Below are positions 8,850 through 18,736 of a DNA stretch of 64,000 nt, in pieces. Positions within the stretch are counted from its first letter, which is position 1; the number at the start of each line of letters is the position of its first letter. The stretch is from Ehrlichia canis str. Jake (lineage in GTDB: Bacteria > Pseudomonadota > Alphaproteobacteria > Rickettsiales > Anaplasmataceae): positions 124,001-188,000 of the forward strand of contig NC_007354.1 of NCBI RefSeq assembly GCF_000012565.1, in the 5' to 3' direction. The translations under genes were made by a program, and so were the position numbers. The notes under the pieces are model-generated. The model saw only the letters and a list, made by a program, of their open reading frames with translations. It was not told the DNA's origin and ran no database searches.

Positions 8850-9350
8850 CCTAATTTGCAGAAATTATTTCTTACAATCAACAAAATCAACAAAAGATTT
8901 ATTGCACTTCACTAACTTTATACACTGTTCTCATAATACATCAAAAATTATTATATTAAGAAGTTTAACCTTATTTGTAGTTAAACTATAAAATAAACAG
9001 TTAACTTAAAATAATCTCTAATGTTTTTAAAAGTAAAACTTTAAGCTAGCCATTATCTGTTTATAATTTTATTTCACTATAGAAATTAACAAAAAAGACT
9101 TATTGCTATTGCACTAATATTAAATCTTTTTATATCACAACCATAATATTAAGAATTAACTAGACTTGTAGTCAAAATCTACTTATCTCAAAATCCATTG
9201 AGTAATAATTTTTGAATAGTAAATATTTTTTACAATTTTATTTACCTGTAAAACTAGCAAAAAGATATAAATTAAGTCTTACATCCCTCATATACTTTTC
9301 TTTATGTATGAAAACTATTGTATCAAGTATCACATTAATTATGTGTCAAA
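8850..9350. repeat. Strongly diverged repeats of about 200 bp
   Basis: Loose copies can be followed at about 8880 (ATCAACAAAAGATTTATTGC), 9080 (ATTAACAAAAAAGACTTATTGC) and 9257 (GCAAAAAGATATAAATTAAG), each followed by a run of short similar blocks. Identity is low, and the boundaries are approximate. Confidence 0.4.
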
Positions 9351-9500
9351 AAAGTAACTTACTTAACCTGAGTAGTGGTTTCTAATATTAAAGTTGCATC
9401 ACTTGAGCTATTAGTAAAATAATTTCACATGCACTCTATATTACAACAAAAAATAATGAAACCCTATAATATGATTGTATCATTTACTATGAAATATTAT

Positions 9501-11435
9501 TCACATACAAGTGGAATCATCAGCTTTCAATTCTTCAAACATCGAAGCTTTTCTTGTAGTAGTGTTAGCGAACAATCCTATAACACCACCAAACGTGATT
9601 AACAAAAATCCTATCCATATCAAATTTATAAAAGGCTTATAATATATCTTTACTGCTATACCCATCGCTTTATCTATATCACCAATCACAATATAAACAT
9701 CAGATAACCAATGTCTATATATAGCACTTTCAGTATTTCTAACTCCTTCAACTATATAAAATCTATTCTCAGGAAATATTTTATCTAATATTTCCCCAGA
9801 CTTTATTATTAGAAACTTTCCACGTATAGCATTGTAATTTTCATTTTTTACAAAAGATAATTTAGATAAAACAACTTGAAGATTTTTTGTCTTAACAGAG
9901 TTGCCTTCCTTCATATAAAGTTCATAAGTTTCGCCCCATACAGTAGATCCAATCACACCAAATATAAAAACAGCAACACCAATGTGTGACACTAGCATGG
10001 AATAATATTTTGTAGAGTATGATTTAATTAATCTGGCAGTTTCACAAAATGGCACAGCAAGTATTCTTATTTTCCTACAATAGGTTTCCAGTACAGATAA
10101 AAACAATAAAACTGATAATAGAATCATTGCAATAATAAAAAAATTATTATCTATAATAAAAGGAACAATCAATGAAGTTATAAGTCCTGAAAACTTAAAA
10201 TTCTCTACTAAAATTTTATTTCTCTTTTTGTCCAATCCCATAACAATGATCATCAATAACAAAGTACAAAATATTAAATAGTTAAATAAAGAATTATAAT
10301 ACGGTGCACCTATAGAAATAACATCTCCTGTTATAACTTCTAATACAATAGGATATATAGTACCGATAAATACTATAGTAAAAGCTGTTAACAGCAGAAC
10401 ATTGTTAAACAACAACATTGTTACTTTTGACAAGAGTAAAAAATCATGTTTTTTCTCTTGAGCCTTCTTTGCAAAACAAATGAAACTTACAATCCCACTA
10501 CTAATTATGATACCAATCAACATTAATATATAGAATCCACACTTTGGATCATTAGCAAAAGCATGAACAGATATTAAAACACCAGATCTCACTAAGAACG
10601 TACCAATCAGGCTCATTATAAATGAAAAAATTGATAATAAAATTGCAAAGTTATAAAATATATTAAACTTTCTAACTAAGGGCAGCAAATGAAGTAAAGC
10701 TGTTCCAAATAGCCATGGCATAAGTGAAGCATTTTCAACAGGATCCCAAAACCAAAATCCTCCCCAACCTAATTCTCTATAAGCCCACCAGCTACCTAAC
10801 CCTATTCCTAAAGTTAAAAATGACCACGCTAACAAGACCCACTTATTTATAATAGTTGCCCATTTTACACTATCCTTTTGAACGATTACACCAGCTACAG
10901 CAAGGGAAAACACTACACTAAATCCTACATATCCTAAATACAAAATAGGAGGATGTATCATTAACCCAGTATCCTGCAGTATAGGGTTAAACCCTAATCC
11001 TTCATATTCAATAGTAGGCATCTTTAGAAAAGGGTTAGATATGAACAAGGTAAATAACAAAAATCCAAAGTTCATTATATGTTGTATTGAAATAGCTATT
11101 TTTTTGAGATCTTCCCTTTCAAGAAAAAACTCTAATAGTAAACTATAAAAACTTATTATCCATACCCATAATAAAATAGAGCCTTCATGATTACCCCAAA
11201 TACCAAATATTTTATATAATAAAGGTTTCGTTGTATGTGAGTTGTAGTACACATTATAAAATGAGAAATCATCAACAATGTGTGTATACAACAGTAAACC
11301 CATAGCAGAACTTGTCAGCATAAATATCAATATTGTAAATACCTTTGACCAGCAAAAAGATAAATAAGAAACAAATGGATATACAATTGAAAATACACAC
11401 GCTATTAAAAGCGGAAGCTCTATTAAATTAATCAT
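9501..11435 (-). CDS. ccmF: Cytochrome c-type biogenesis protein CcmF
   Basis: CcmF is the haem lyase core of System I cytochrome c maturation. The 644-residue multi-pass protein has the haem-handling WWD motif (WGGFWFWDPVENASLMPWL) and the following HAFANDP region, with conserved histidines (LLHLLPLVRK) around it. I place the start at the ATG at 11435 (MINLIELPLLIA); an upstream TTG at 11450 would add five residues. Length is in the normal range for CcmF. It is transcribed away from valS. The long spacers on both sides contain no other ccm genes. Confidence 0.95.
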   Translation of the reverse strand: MINLIELPLLIACVFSIVYPFVSYLSFCWSKVFTILIFMLTSSAMGLLLYTHIVDDFSFYNVYYNSHTTKPLLYKIFGIWGNHEGSILLWVWIISFYSLLLEFFLEREDLKKIAISIQHIMNFGFLLFTLFISNPFLKMPTIEYEGLGFNPILQDTGLMIHPPILYLGYVGFSVVFSLAVAGVIVQKDSVKWATIINKWVLLAWSFLTLGIGLGSWWAYRELGWGGFWFWDPVENASLMPWLFGTALLHLLPLVRKFNIFYNFAILLSIFSFIMSLIGTFLVRSGVLISVHAFANDPKCGFYILMLIGIIISSGIVSFICFAKKAQEKKHDFLLLSKVTMLLFNNVLLLTAFTIVFIGTIYPIVLEVITGDVISIGAPYYNSLFNYLIFCTLLLMIIVMGLDKKRNKILVENFKFSGLITSLIVPFIIDNNFFIIAMILLSVLLFLSVLETYCRKIRILAVPFCETARLIKSYSTKYYSMLVSHIGVAVFIFGVIGSTVWGETYELYMKEGNSVKTKNLQVVLSKLSFVKNENYNAIRGKFLIIKSGEILDKIFPENRFYIVEGVRNTESAIYRHWLSDVYIVIGDIDKAMGIAVKIYYKPFINLIWIGFLLITFGGVIGLFANTTTRKASMFEELKADDSTCM

Positions 11436-12406
11436 TATACATTTTAACAATACTTAAAAAATAAGGATTATTTATTATAAGACTTTAATAAAAACTTGCA
11501 AAGCGTAGCTTTATATATAGATACAGATACAAATTTTACAAATCACAGATACTCAAAATTTAATGTAGATCACCACTTCGACAATATATTTTAGAAACAT
11601 TTCCAATAAATTTTCATCGACAATTAACAAGCTCAACGAAGAACTATTTAGTAATTTACAACTAAACAAACACGTTACTAAAACACAATTTTCCAGCAGC
11701 AAGTACCAGCAAGTACTATAAACTCTTTTAAACATAAAAACTCACTAGATATTGACATCATACTTGCAACATACACTAAACAATAATATACACTACGATA
11801 TTATTACTGTTAGTTATTACTAAACATAAGATTATCACATATACAACGACTTATAAATAATAGTTTGAAATTCTCAATACTTTGCAATATCTATATCAAT
11901 ACAATCAACTAATTACACAATAATAGCATTCCCAATAAGTGGCTGTTATCGATAAGGTTTTATCTATATAAAACTTACGTAATGATTAATATTTACAATT
12001 CAGTATGGTCATTACTAATTATCAGTCTTCCACATAGACAGATTTACTTGCCATAACTCTTAAGAATAACAATATTTTTCAATACTTATTACAAATTAAC
12101 CAATTGTGCAAAATTAGCTTCTTCAATTGTATATAACCCAAAACAATGGTTAATAGTTACAATGTTATTAATATCAACAAACTCATGTCCATGAGGTAAT
12201 TACTAGCCAACAAGCCTTTAAACACCATACAATCTACAAAGATTCATGAGCTCTCATGCAGTGCTTAATACTATATAATATAAACATGGCATACATCAAT
12301 AAAAACTGATATAACACCAACAGTATTACAATTAACAAAATTATCATTGTTTCAACAGATGCAATTCTCTATACTTGAGTAAGAAAAGTAAGTAAAATGT
12401 TTGATA
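11436..12406. other. Divergent intergenic spacer between ccmF and valS, 971 bp
   Basis: No gene is supported. About 11687-11800 resembles 24206-24300 (listed as a dispersed repeat). The + strand is A/C-rich like the two flanking genes. Promoters for ccmF and valS must lie here, but I cannot pick them with confidence. Confidence 0.6.
11687..11800 (+). repeat. Possible dispersed repeat, copy 1 (second copy near 24206-24300)
   Basis: ATTTTCCAGCAGCAAGTACC, then AAACTCACTAGATATTGACAT and AACATACACTAAACAATAATATA are echoed at 24206-24300 by ATTTTCTAGTAGCAAGTATC, AAACTGACTAAAAAATAAGT and AACATATACTAATAGTAATATA, in the same order and orientation. The match is imperfect and low-complexity chance similarity is not excluded. 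Confidence 0.5.
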
Positions 12407-14815
12407 ATGCAGTCTATTTTTAACAATAAATACCAATTCAAAAATATAGAAACAAAATATAATACACTTTGGGACACAACAAAATTATACAAATGGAAAA
12501 ACTCAGGAACTAATCAATTCGTAATTGATACACCACCTCCAACAATATCTGGACAATTACATATAGGACATGTCTTTAGTTATTGTCATACAGATTTCAT
12601 AGCAAGATATCAGCGTATGCTTGGAAAAGATGTGTTTTACCCTATAGGGTTTGATGATAATGGTCTACCAACAGAACGATTGGTAGAGAAAACAAAAAAA
12701 ATACGCGCTACAGACATTAGCCGCAAAGAATTTAAAACAATATGCACACAAGTATCACATGAATTTAGGATACAATTTAAACAACTTTTTCAATCTATTG
12801 GAATTAGTTATGATTGGGACTTAGAGTATCATACAATAAGCAAAGATATACAAAAGATATCTCAGACATCATTCATAAACTTATACAACAAAGGAAAATT
12901 ATACAGAAAACTGCAACCTATATTCTGGGATTGCATTGATAAAACAGCAATAGCACGTGCTGAAGTAGAAGAAAATGAACTATCATCTTTTATGAATACA
13001 ATTGCATTTTCTACAGAAGCAGGGAAAGCAATCAACATTGCAACAACTCGCCCAGAACTTATGCCAGCTTGTGTTGCTGTATTTTTTAATCCTTCAGATA
13101 TCAGATATCAGGACTTGCTTGGGCAAAACGCTATAGTACCAATATTTGGCAATAAAGTAAAAATACTATCGGATGATCAAGTGAAGATAGATAAAGGAAC
13201 TGGGTTAGTAATGTGCTGTACATTTGGAGATGAAATGGATGTATACTGGTGGAATAAGCATAACTTAGACACTAAAATTATTATAAGTAAATCAGGTACA
13301 ATAGATCACTTAAACACACTACAAGGACAAGATGTATGCAAGCAATTACACGGATTATCAATAACAGAGGCCAGAGCATTAATTATTGAAATATTAGAAC
13401 GAAATAACTTGCTGATACAGAAACAAGAAATTACTCACAATGTTAAATGTGCGGAAAGGTCAGGAGCACCGATTGAAATATTATTGAGTCACCAATGGTT
13501 TATAAAAGTAGTAGACATAAAACATGAATTACTAAAACAAGTACAAAAAATCAATTGGCATCCACAATCTATGCGCAAACAAATAGAGATTTGGATAGAA
13601 GGGTTAAACTGGGATTGGTGTATATCACGTCAAAGATATTTTGGAGTACCATTTCCAGTTTGGTATTCCAAAGATGGAAAAATTATCTTACCTGATATTA
13701 ATAAATTACCAATAGATCCAACCAATGATTTACCAGAAGGATATCAAGATACAGAGATAGAAGTAGAAACCGACGTCATGGATACTTGGGCTACTAGTTC
13801 GTTATCAACTCAATTTCATAATATATCTGCAACACCTGCAGATTTACGTGCTCAAAGCCATGAAATAATAAGATCATGGGCGTTTTATACTATTTTGCAA
13901 GCATACTATCATAATAATGACATACCATGGAAAAATATAATGATTAGTGGATGGTGCCTTGCAGAAGATAAAACAAAAATGAGTAAATCAAAAGGCAATG
14001 TTTTAACACCTAACAAATTACTAGATGAGTATGGTGCAGATGTAGTACGTTACTGGACTGCAAATTCTAAATTAGGTGCAGATACTACATTTTCTAATGA
14101 GATTCTAAAACTAGGGAAAAGATTCACCACTAAACTCTGGAATGCAAGTAAATTTGTTTCAATGTTTATTGATCAGTATTCAGAACCAGATCTGCAATAC
14201 ATTACAGAAACAATGGACAAGTGGATACTGTCAAAATTATACAAAGTAATTGTCAAAGCAACAGAAAGCTTCAATTCTTTTGAATACTGCATTGCACTTG
14301 ACTGCATAGAATCCTTCTTTTGGAAAGATTTTTGTGATAACTATCTTGAGTTATCTAAAAAAAGAGCATATGGAGAACTTATAAGCAAGCAAGAACATCT
14401 AAGTGCAGTAAATACTTTATCCTTTGTATTAAGAGAGCTACTCAAAATGTTAGCTCCATTTATGCCGTATGTTACAGAAGAGATATATAGAACACTCTAT
14501 AGTAGTAACAATTCAATCCACAGCCATAATACTTGGCCTGCTGCAGATGTAAATTTGTACAATGAATCAGATGAATTGTTGGGAGAAACATTTATAGAAA
14601 TTCTCAATCAAGTAAGGAAGGTAAAAGCTAGTGCTCAATTATCTGTAAAATATAAAATAAATAAACTGATCATCAACAAACATTTTCCAGTTTCATTAGA
14701 AAATGATTTAAAAGCAGTTTGTAATGCTGATTGTATAGTCTATGACAATCGACAAAATGACAATAAAGAACAACTCTTAGTTTCAGTGGAATTTGAAAAT
14801 GTACAAATTACATAA
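12407..14815 (+). CDS. valS: Valyl-tRNA synthetase, archaeal type
   Basis: This class I synthetase charges tRNA-Val. It has the HIGH motif in PTISGQLHIGHVFSYCHTDF, DDNGLPTERLVEKTKK after it, an editing domain with ATTRPELMPACVAVF, and the KMSKS motif in DKTKMSKSKGNVL. At about 802 residues it is shorter than typical bacterial ValS (about 950). The sequence around HIGH, and the absence of a long C-terminal coiled coil, resemble archaeal enzymes; Rickettsia ValS is known to be of archaeal type. An in-frame TTG at 12401 is a less likely start. Codon and base use is A/C-rich compared with other + strand genes here, such as atpA. Confidence 0.95.
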   Translation: MQSIFNNKYQFKNIETKYNTLWDTTKLYKWKNSGTNQFVIDTPPPTISGQLHIGHVFSYCHTDFIARYQRMLGKDVFYPIGFDDNGLPTERLVEKTKKIRATDISRKEFKTICTQVSHEFRIQFKQLFQSIGISYDWDLEYHTISKDIQKISQTSFINLYNKGKLYRKLQPIFWDCIDKTAIARAEVEENELSSFMNTIAFSTEAGKAINIATTRPELMPACVAVFFNPSDIRYQDLLGQNAIVPIFGNKVKILSDDQVKIDKGTGLVMCCTFGDEMDVYWWNKHNLDTKIIISKSGTIDHLNTLQGQDVCKQLHGLSITEARALIIEILERNNLLIQKQEITHNVKCAERSGAPIEILLSHQWFIKVVDIKHELLKQVQKINWHPQSMRKQIEIWIEGLNWDWCISRQRYFGVPFPVWYSKDGKIILPDINKLPIDPTNDLPEGYQDTEIEVETDVMDTWATSSLSTQFHNISATPADLRAQSHEIIRSWAFYTILQAYYHNNDIPWKNIMISGWCLAEDKTKMSKSKGNVLTPNKLLDEYGADVVRYWTANSKLGADTTFSNEILKLGKRFTTKLWNASKFVSMFIDQYSEPDLQYITETMDKWILSKLYKVIVKATESFNSFEYCIALDCIESFFWKDFCDNYLELSKKRAYGELISKQEHLSAVNTLSFVLRELLKMLAPFMPYVTEEIYRTLYSSNNSIHSHNTWPAADVNLYNESDELLGETFIEILNQVRKVKASAQLSVKYKINKLIINKHFPVSLENDLKAVCNADCIVYDNRQNDNKEQLLVSVEFENVQIT

Positions 14816-15463
14816 ACATTAATGTTGCTATTAAGAAAACAAATTTAGATTTTTTGTAATTTAAAGTAATATAAGTAGATGGTGTGCAAGCAATAATAAC
14901 ATATTATATAAATCTAAACTTTCAGGCAAGCGAATATGAGTAAGATTTATAGTATCAAAGGGGATAAGGTTTTAAATATTATAGTAATAATGCAGTACAG
15001 TGGAAAAGTAATTTTTATATAAATTATATAAATAAAATATATAAATTGTTACTGTAAACAATGAGTGTAATTTTTTTCTAATATTTTAGTAGTGATATAG
15101 TAACAGTAGAAAAATAATTTTCAGATAAATTAAGTATGATGTTAAGTAAATAAAGCATATAAATTGTTACCGTAAATAATGAGTGTAATTGTTTTGTGTT
15201 AATCTTTTAATAGTGATGTAGTGCAGTAGAAAAGTAATTTTTAGATAGATTAAGTATGGTGGTATAAAAATAAGGGTATATAGATTGTTATTGTGAATAA
15301 TAAGCATAGTTATTATAGTGATGATGTAGTACAGTAGGAAAATAATTTTGAAAATAACAAAATATATATGAGTTATTATAATAGCATAAATGTTAGAATA
15401 ATTATTACATGGTTGTTTTTTTATATACAGATTGAATAAAAAATAATGTGGGTATGGTGAAAT
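14816..15463. other. Intergenic spacer, 648 bp, with degenerate tandem repeats
   Basis: About 14990-15350 is a run of roughly four diverged copies of a 106-120 bp unit (listed separately). The rest is AT-rich with no recognised gene. Around 14820 the + strand returns from A/C-rich to G/T-rich. Confidence 0.65.
14990..15360. repeat. Tandem repeats of about 110-120 bp, roughly four copies
   Basis: The anchor CAGTRGAAAAGTAATTTT-like block occurs at 14998, 15104, 15224 and 15332 (spacings 106, 120, 108). Each is followed by AAATTAAGTATG or similar, ATATAAATTGTTACTGTAAA and AATGAGTGTAATT variants. The unit also loosely resembles the last bases of valS (CAGTGGAATTTGAAAATG) but this is not firm. 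Confidence 0.7.
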
Positions 15464-16300
15464 ATGAGCAAGTTTATAGTTTTACCTAATAGAAGTATAG
15501 TGCTGTTTCATGGACCAGATGCTAGGCAATTACTAAACCGTACTACAACAAATAATGTTTTAAATCTCACTCAGAATAAAGCTGTCTATTCTCTACTTTT
15601 AAGTCCTAGTGGCAGGTATATGTATGATTTTTTTGTTGTTCAGTATGAGAAATATATATTGTTGGATTGTTGCAGCATAGATAAAGACGAAATTATCCAA
15701 AAATTTTTGTCATACAAATTACAATCAAAAGTAGTTATTAGGGAAAAAAAACATTATAAAGTTGGAGTATTTATTGGTGAAGAATCTAGTAGCAATGTAT
15801 GTGGATACACTTATTGTGAAGGCAATACTATATTTTTTCAGGATCCTAGGTTATCTACATTGGGATTACGTGTAATATTTGATGAATCTAATGAAGCATT
15901 GAGTAATGTAAATAGTGATGCTGAAAGATATAAAGACTATGAAATGTTAAGGATAAATAATACTGTTCCTGATTGTAATAAAGATATGATAAAAGGTACT
16001 TCATTTCCTCTACAATTTAGGATGGACGAGTTTAATGCAATTGATTTTAATAAAGGTTGTTACATAGGACAGGAGGTAGTTGCACGTATGTATCGTGCTG
16101 GGGTAAAGAAAAAAATATATACTGTAATTTCTGAAAGTGAATCTTTTGATGATACAAAAGTTATGTGGGATCAGAAACAAGTAGGGGAGTTATTATCTAA
16201 TGTTGGTAATATTGGATTATGTTTATTAGATATTAATTCATGTGATAACTTGTGTGATTTAAAAATTGGTAAAGCGAAAATTAAAGTGCTATTTCATTAA
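15464..16300 (+). CDS. ygfZ: YgfZ/GcvT-domain folate-binding protein
   Basis: The 278-residue product has the YgfZ signature KGCYIGQEVVARMYRAG (about residues 197-213), whose cysteine is conserved in this family, in a GcvT-like tetrahydrofolate-binding fold. YgfZ assists maintenance of iron-sulfur enzymes such as MiaB and is not an aminomethyltransferase. GGTATGGTG lies just ahead of the ATG. It is convergent with purF and has no close neighbour. Confidence 0.88.
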   Translation: MSKFIVLPNRSIVLFHGPDARQLLNRTTTNNVLNLTQNKAVYSLLLSPSGRYMYDFFVVQYEKYILLDCCSIDKDEIIQKFLSYKLQSKVVIREKKHYKVGVFIGEESSSNVCGYTYCEGNTIFFQDPRLSTLGLRVIFDESNEALSNVNSDAERYKDYEMLRINNTVPDCNKDMIKGTSFPLQFRMDEFNAIDFNKGCYIGQEVVARMYRAGVKKKIYTVISESESFDDTKVMWDQKQVGELLSNVGNIGLCLLDINSCDNLCDLKIGKAKIKVLFH

Positions 16301-17347
16301 TATCATTCTCCTTACTATATAGTAATTATTTTGATTGTAGTGTATTTTTCAATGTTTCTATGAATTAGTATGAGATACAATGAGTTGTTTCCACATTAGT
16401 TTTTTTGGCACTTAATCAGTAAGTTATGTAATTATATTATGTATAAAAAAATAGATTTTTAGTATTGAATATAAGCAATTTATCAGGTTTCTAGATTGTG
16501 TATTTGTAGTGTTGCTTTCAGTTAATGTGAAATACAAATAAATTGTTTTTTACAGTATCTAATATTTTTTATAGAAGGATCAGTAATTTATGTGGTTGTA
16601 TCTGGAAAATGGTTTTTCCAAAATAAATATAAAAAATTTGTTAAACACTTATTCTGTTAGATTGTTATGTATCTGTATTGTTTCTGTAAGTTAGGATGGA
16701 ATGTAATTTTTTATAACTAATTTTTGTGTAAAATAAAGATTTGTGTTTATGTAATTGTTGACAGTGTTATATTAATTCGTTTAGCAATTTATCTATTATG
16801 AGATAACTTGACCTGTAAAGTGTTTTAAGAATAAAGAGGCACTTCACATGTGTATAGTGATAAAAATTAACTAAAACGTAACAGATAGCTAATAAATTCG
16901 CATTAGTTGATGGTAAAATTGCAGTGTATTTATAAAATAGGGAATGTGATAAACTATATACACTTAATTATAAGATTTTATAAATATATAGTTACACGTA
17001 CTGATTCTTCTATAACAGTAGATATCGTAAAAATAATTGATTTGTATTTCACATGAACTTTACATAACACTACAGATACGTAATTAGTAATCTCATCAGA
17101 AATCTTGATAATTTGCTTACACTTATGCTAAGAACTATTTTTCATGTGCAATATACGCGAATTACTAGCTACATAATTCAAAAAATAATAAAAAGTTAGG
17201 CTTTTAACATTACTTATAGCAACTGTACAAGCTTATAGAGTGAAAGTTTAATTAAGAACTCAGCACTTAACATTATGTAAAATTTGCAACATTTAGTGAT
17301 AAAAGTAGCTTTCTATACATGTATAATTGGATATAGGTTTTTAAAAG
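16301..17347. other. Convergent intergenic spacer between ygfZ and purF, 1.05 kb
   Basis: The first part (about 16333-16800) contains three diverged copies of a 161-166 bp unit. From about 16980 to 17340 the + strand is locally A/C-rich, unlike the flanks. No gene is supported. Confidence 0.6.
16333..16800. repeat. Diverged tandem repeats of 161-166 bp, three copies
   Basis: Units begin at GATTG anchors at 16333, 16494 and 16660. Each carries in order a TGTATTT-type block, a GTTTCT/GCTTTC block, RTGWRATACAA/GATGGAATGTAA, then TTGTTTTTT or similar, and the first two share CAGTAAKTTATGT. Heavily mutated; borders approximate. Confidence 0.5.
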
Positions 17348-18736
17348 TTACTCAATTTTTCCTATAGGATAATCTCCAGTGAAACAAGCATCACAGTATT
17401 GAGGAGAACTATTATTCCTAGTTGTGTTATTGATTGCTTTGTAAAGGCCATTTATACTTAGAAAATATATACTATCACAGCCAAGTTCATTTTTGATTTC
17501 TGTAGTTGATAACTTATTTGCTATTAACTTTGACTCTTCTGGTGTATCTATTCCGTAAAAGCAAGAGTTTATAGTTGGTGGGCTAGAAATCCTGAGATGT
17601 ATTTCTTTAACTTGCGCTTTGTGTAGTAATGTTATGATGTTTTTTAATGTTGTACCTCTAACAAGACTGTCATCTATTAGGATTATTATTTTGTCTTTCA
17701 AAATAGAAGCATTAGCGTTATGTTTAAGTTTTACTCCCATATTACGAACGTAGTTGCTAGGCTGGATAAAAGTTCTTCCTACGTAATGATTTCTAATAAT
17801 TCCAAATTCAAAAGGTATTTTTGTATATTCTGAGAATCCTAATGCAGCTGGTACTCCAGAGTCTGGTACTGGTACTACCATATGTGTATCTTTTGGTACA
17901 GGATTTTCTATTGCGAGTTCTTTTCCTATGTTTTTACGTATTTCATATACAGATTTATTGTTTATTATACTGTCTGGTCGTGCAAAATATACATATTCGA
18001 AAATGCAAAAACTTGATTTTTGTTTTTTAAATGGAAAAGAACTTGTTAGAGTATTATTTTGATCAATTATAATCAGTTCTCCTGGTGATATCTCTCTTAC
18101 AAATTGTGCTCCAACTATGTCTAGAGAACAAGTTTCTGAAGCTACAATGTATGAATTATCTAATATGCCTAATACTAGAGGTCTAATACCAGCTGGGTCA
18201 CGGCAGCATATTATGGTACCATTTACAAGAATTACTAGTGAGTATGCACCATTGATAGTTTTTAGTGCATTTGTGATGTTATTTAACAGAGTAGCCTGTG
18301 TATTAATAGCGATTAAATGTGCGATTACTTCTGTATCTATGTCGGATGAAAATATGCATCCTTTTTCAGTTAATGAGTTTCTTATTTGTGTTGCGTTGGT
18401 AAGATTACCATTATGTGCTATTGCCAATTTCCCGAATTTACAATCTAAAGTTATTGGTTGCACACCAATTTTACTACCACTTGTAGAATAACGTACATGT
18501 CCAATCGCAGATTTCCCTAGTAGTAAATTTATTTTGGGTTGCTGATTAAACATGCTATTAACTTGTTCATTGGAATAGTGACAATAAAGCTTGTTATCTT
18601 CTGACGTTACTATGCCAAATGATTCTTGACCTCTGTGTTGAAGTGCATGTAGTCCTAAGATACAGTTCACTGCAGCACGTCTGTTGTTTTGTATGGCGAA
18701 TATACCACATTCTTCATATACTTCTTTAAACTGCAT
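17348..18736 (-). CDS. purF: Amidophosphoribosyltransferase
   Basis: PurF makes 5-phosphoribosylamine, the first committed step of purine synthesis. The N-terminal glutaminase domain has Cys10 after a nine-residue propeptide (MQFKEVYEE, then CGIFAI), GLHALQHRGQES and GHVRYSTSG; the C-terminal phosphoribosyltransferase domain has the PRPP loop IILIDDSLVRGTTL. The 462-residue length is normal. purE is at 41017, unlinked. The spacer in front of its start is filled with tandem repeats, so its promoter must lie within or beside them. Confidence 0.97.
   Translation of the reverse strand: MQFKEVYEECGIFAIQNNRRAAVNCILGLHALQHRGQESFGIVTSEDNKLYCHYSNEQVNSMFNQQPKINLLLGKSAIGHVRYSTSGSKIGVQPITLDCKFGKLAIAHNGNLTNATQIRNSLTEKGCIFSSDIDTEVIAHLIAINTQATLLNNITNALKTINGAYSLVILVNGTIICCRDPAGIRPLVLGILDNSYIVASETCSLDIVGAQFVREISPGELIIIDQNNTLTSSFPFKKQKSSFCIFEYVYFARPDSIINNKSVYEIRKNIGKELAIENPVPKDTHMVVPVPDSGVPAALGFSEYTKIPFEFGIIRNHYVGRTFIQPSNYVRNMGVKLKHNANASILKDKIIILIDDSLVRGTTLKNIITLLHKAQVKEIHLRISSPPTINSCFYGIDTPEESKLIANKLSTTEIKNELGCDSIYFLSINGLYKAINNTTRNNSSPQYCDACFTGDYPIGKIE

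Larger units (their letters stand above)
7672..9500. other. Long intergenic spacer, 1.83 kb, with gene fragments and decayed repeats
   Basis: No intact gene is supported. It holds an inverted ribB fragment (8112-8235), a ccmF fragment (about 8600-8730) and diverged repeats in 8240-8500 and 8850-9350. From about 8.1 kb the + strand changes from G/T-rich to A/C-rich. The part 7672-8110 is AT-rich with no recognised feature. Confidence 0.7.

Noticed and set aside
11553..11735. 60-codon minus-strand frame between ccmF and valS
   Set aside because: No signature, no ribosome site, in spacer with a possible dispersed repeat.
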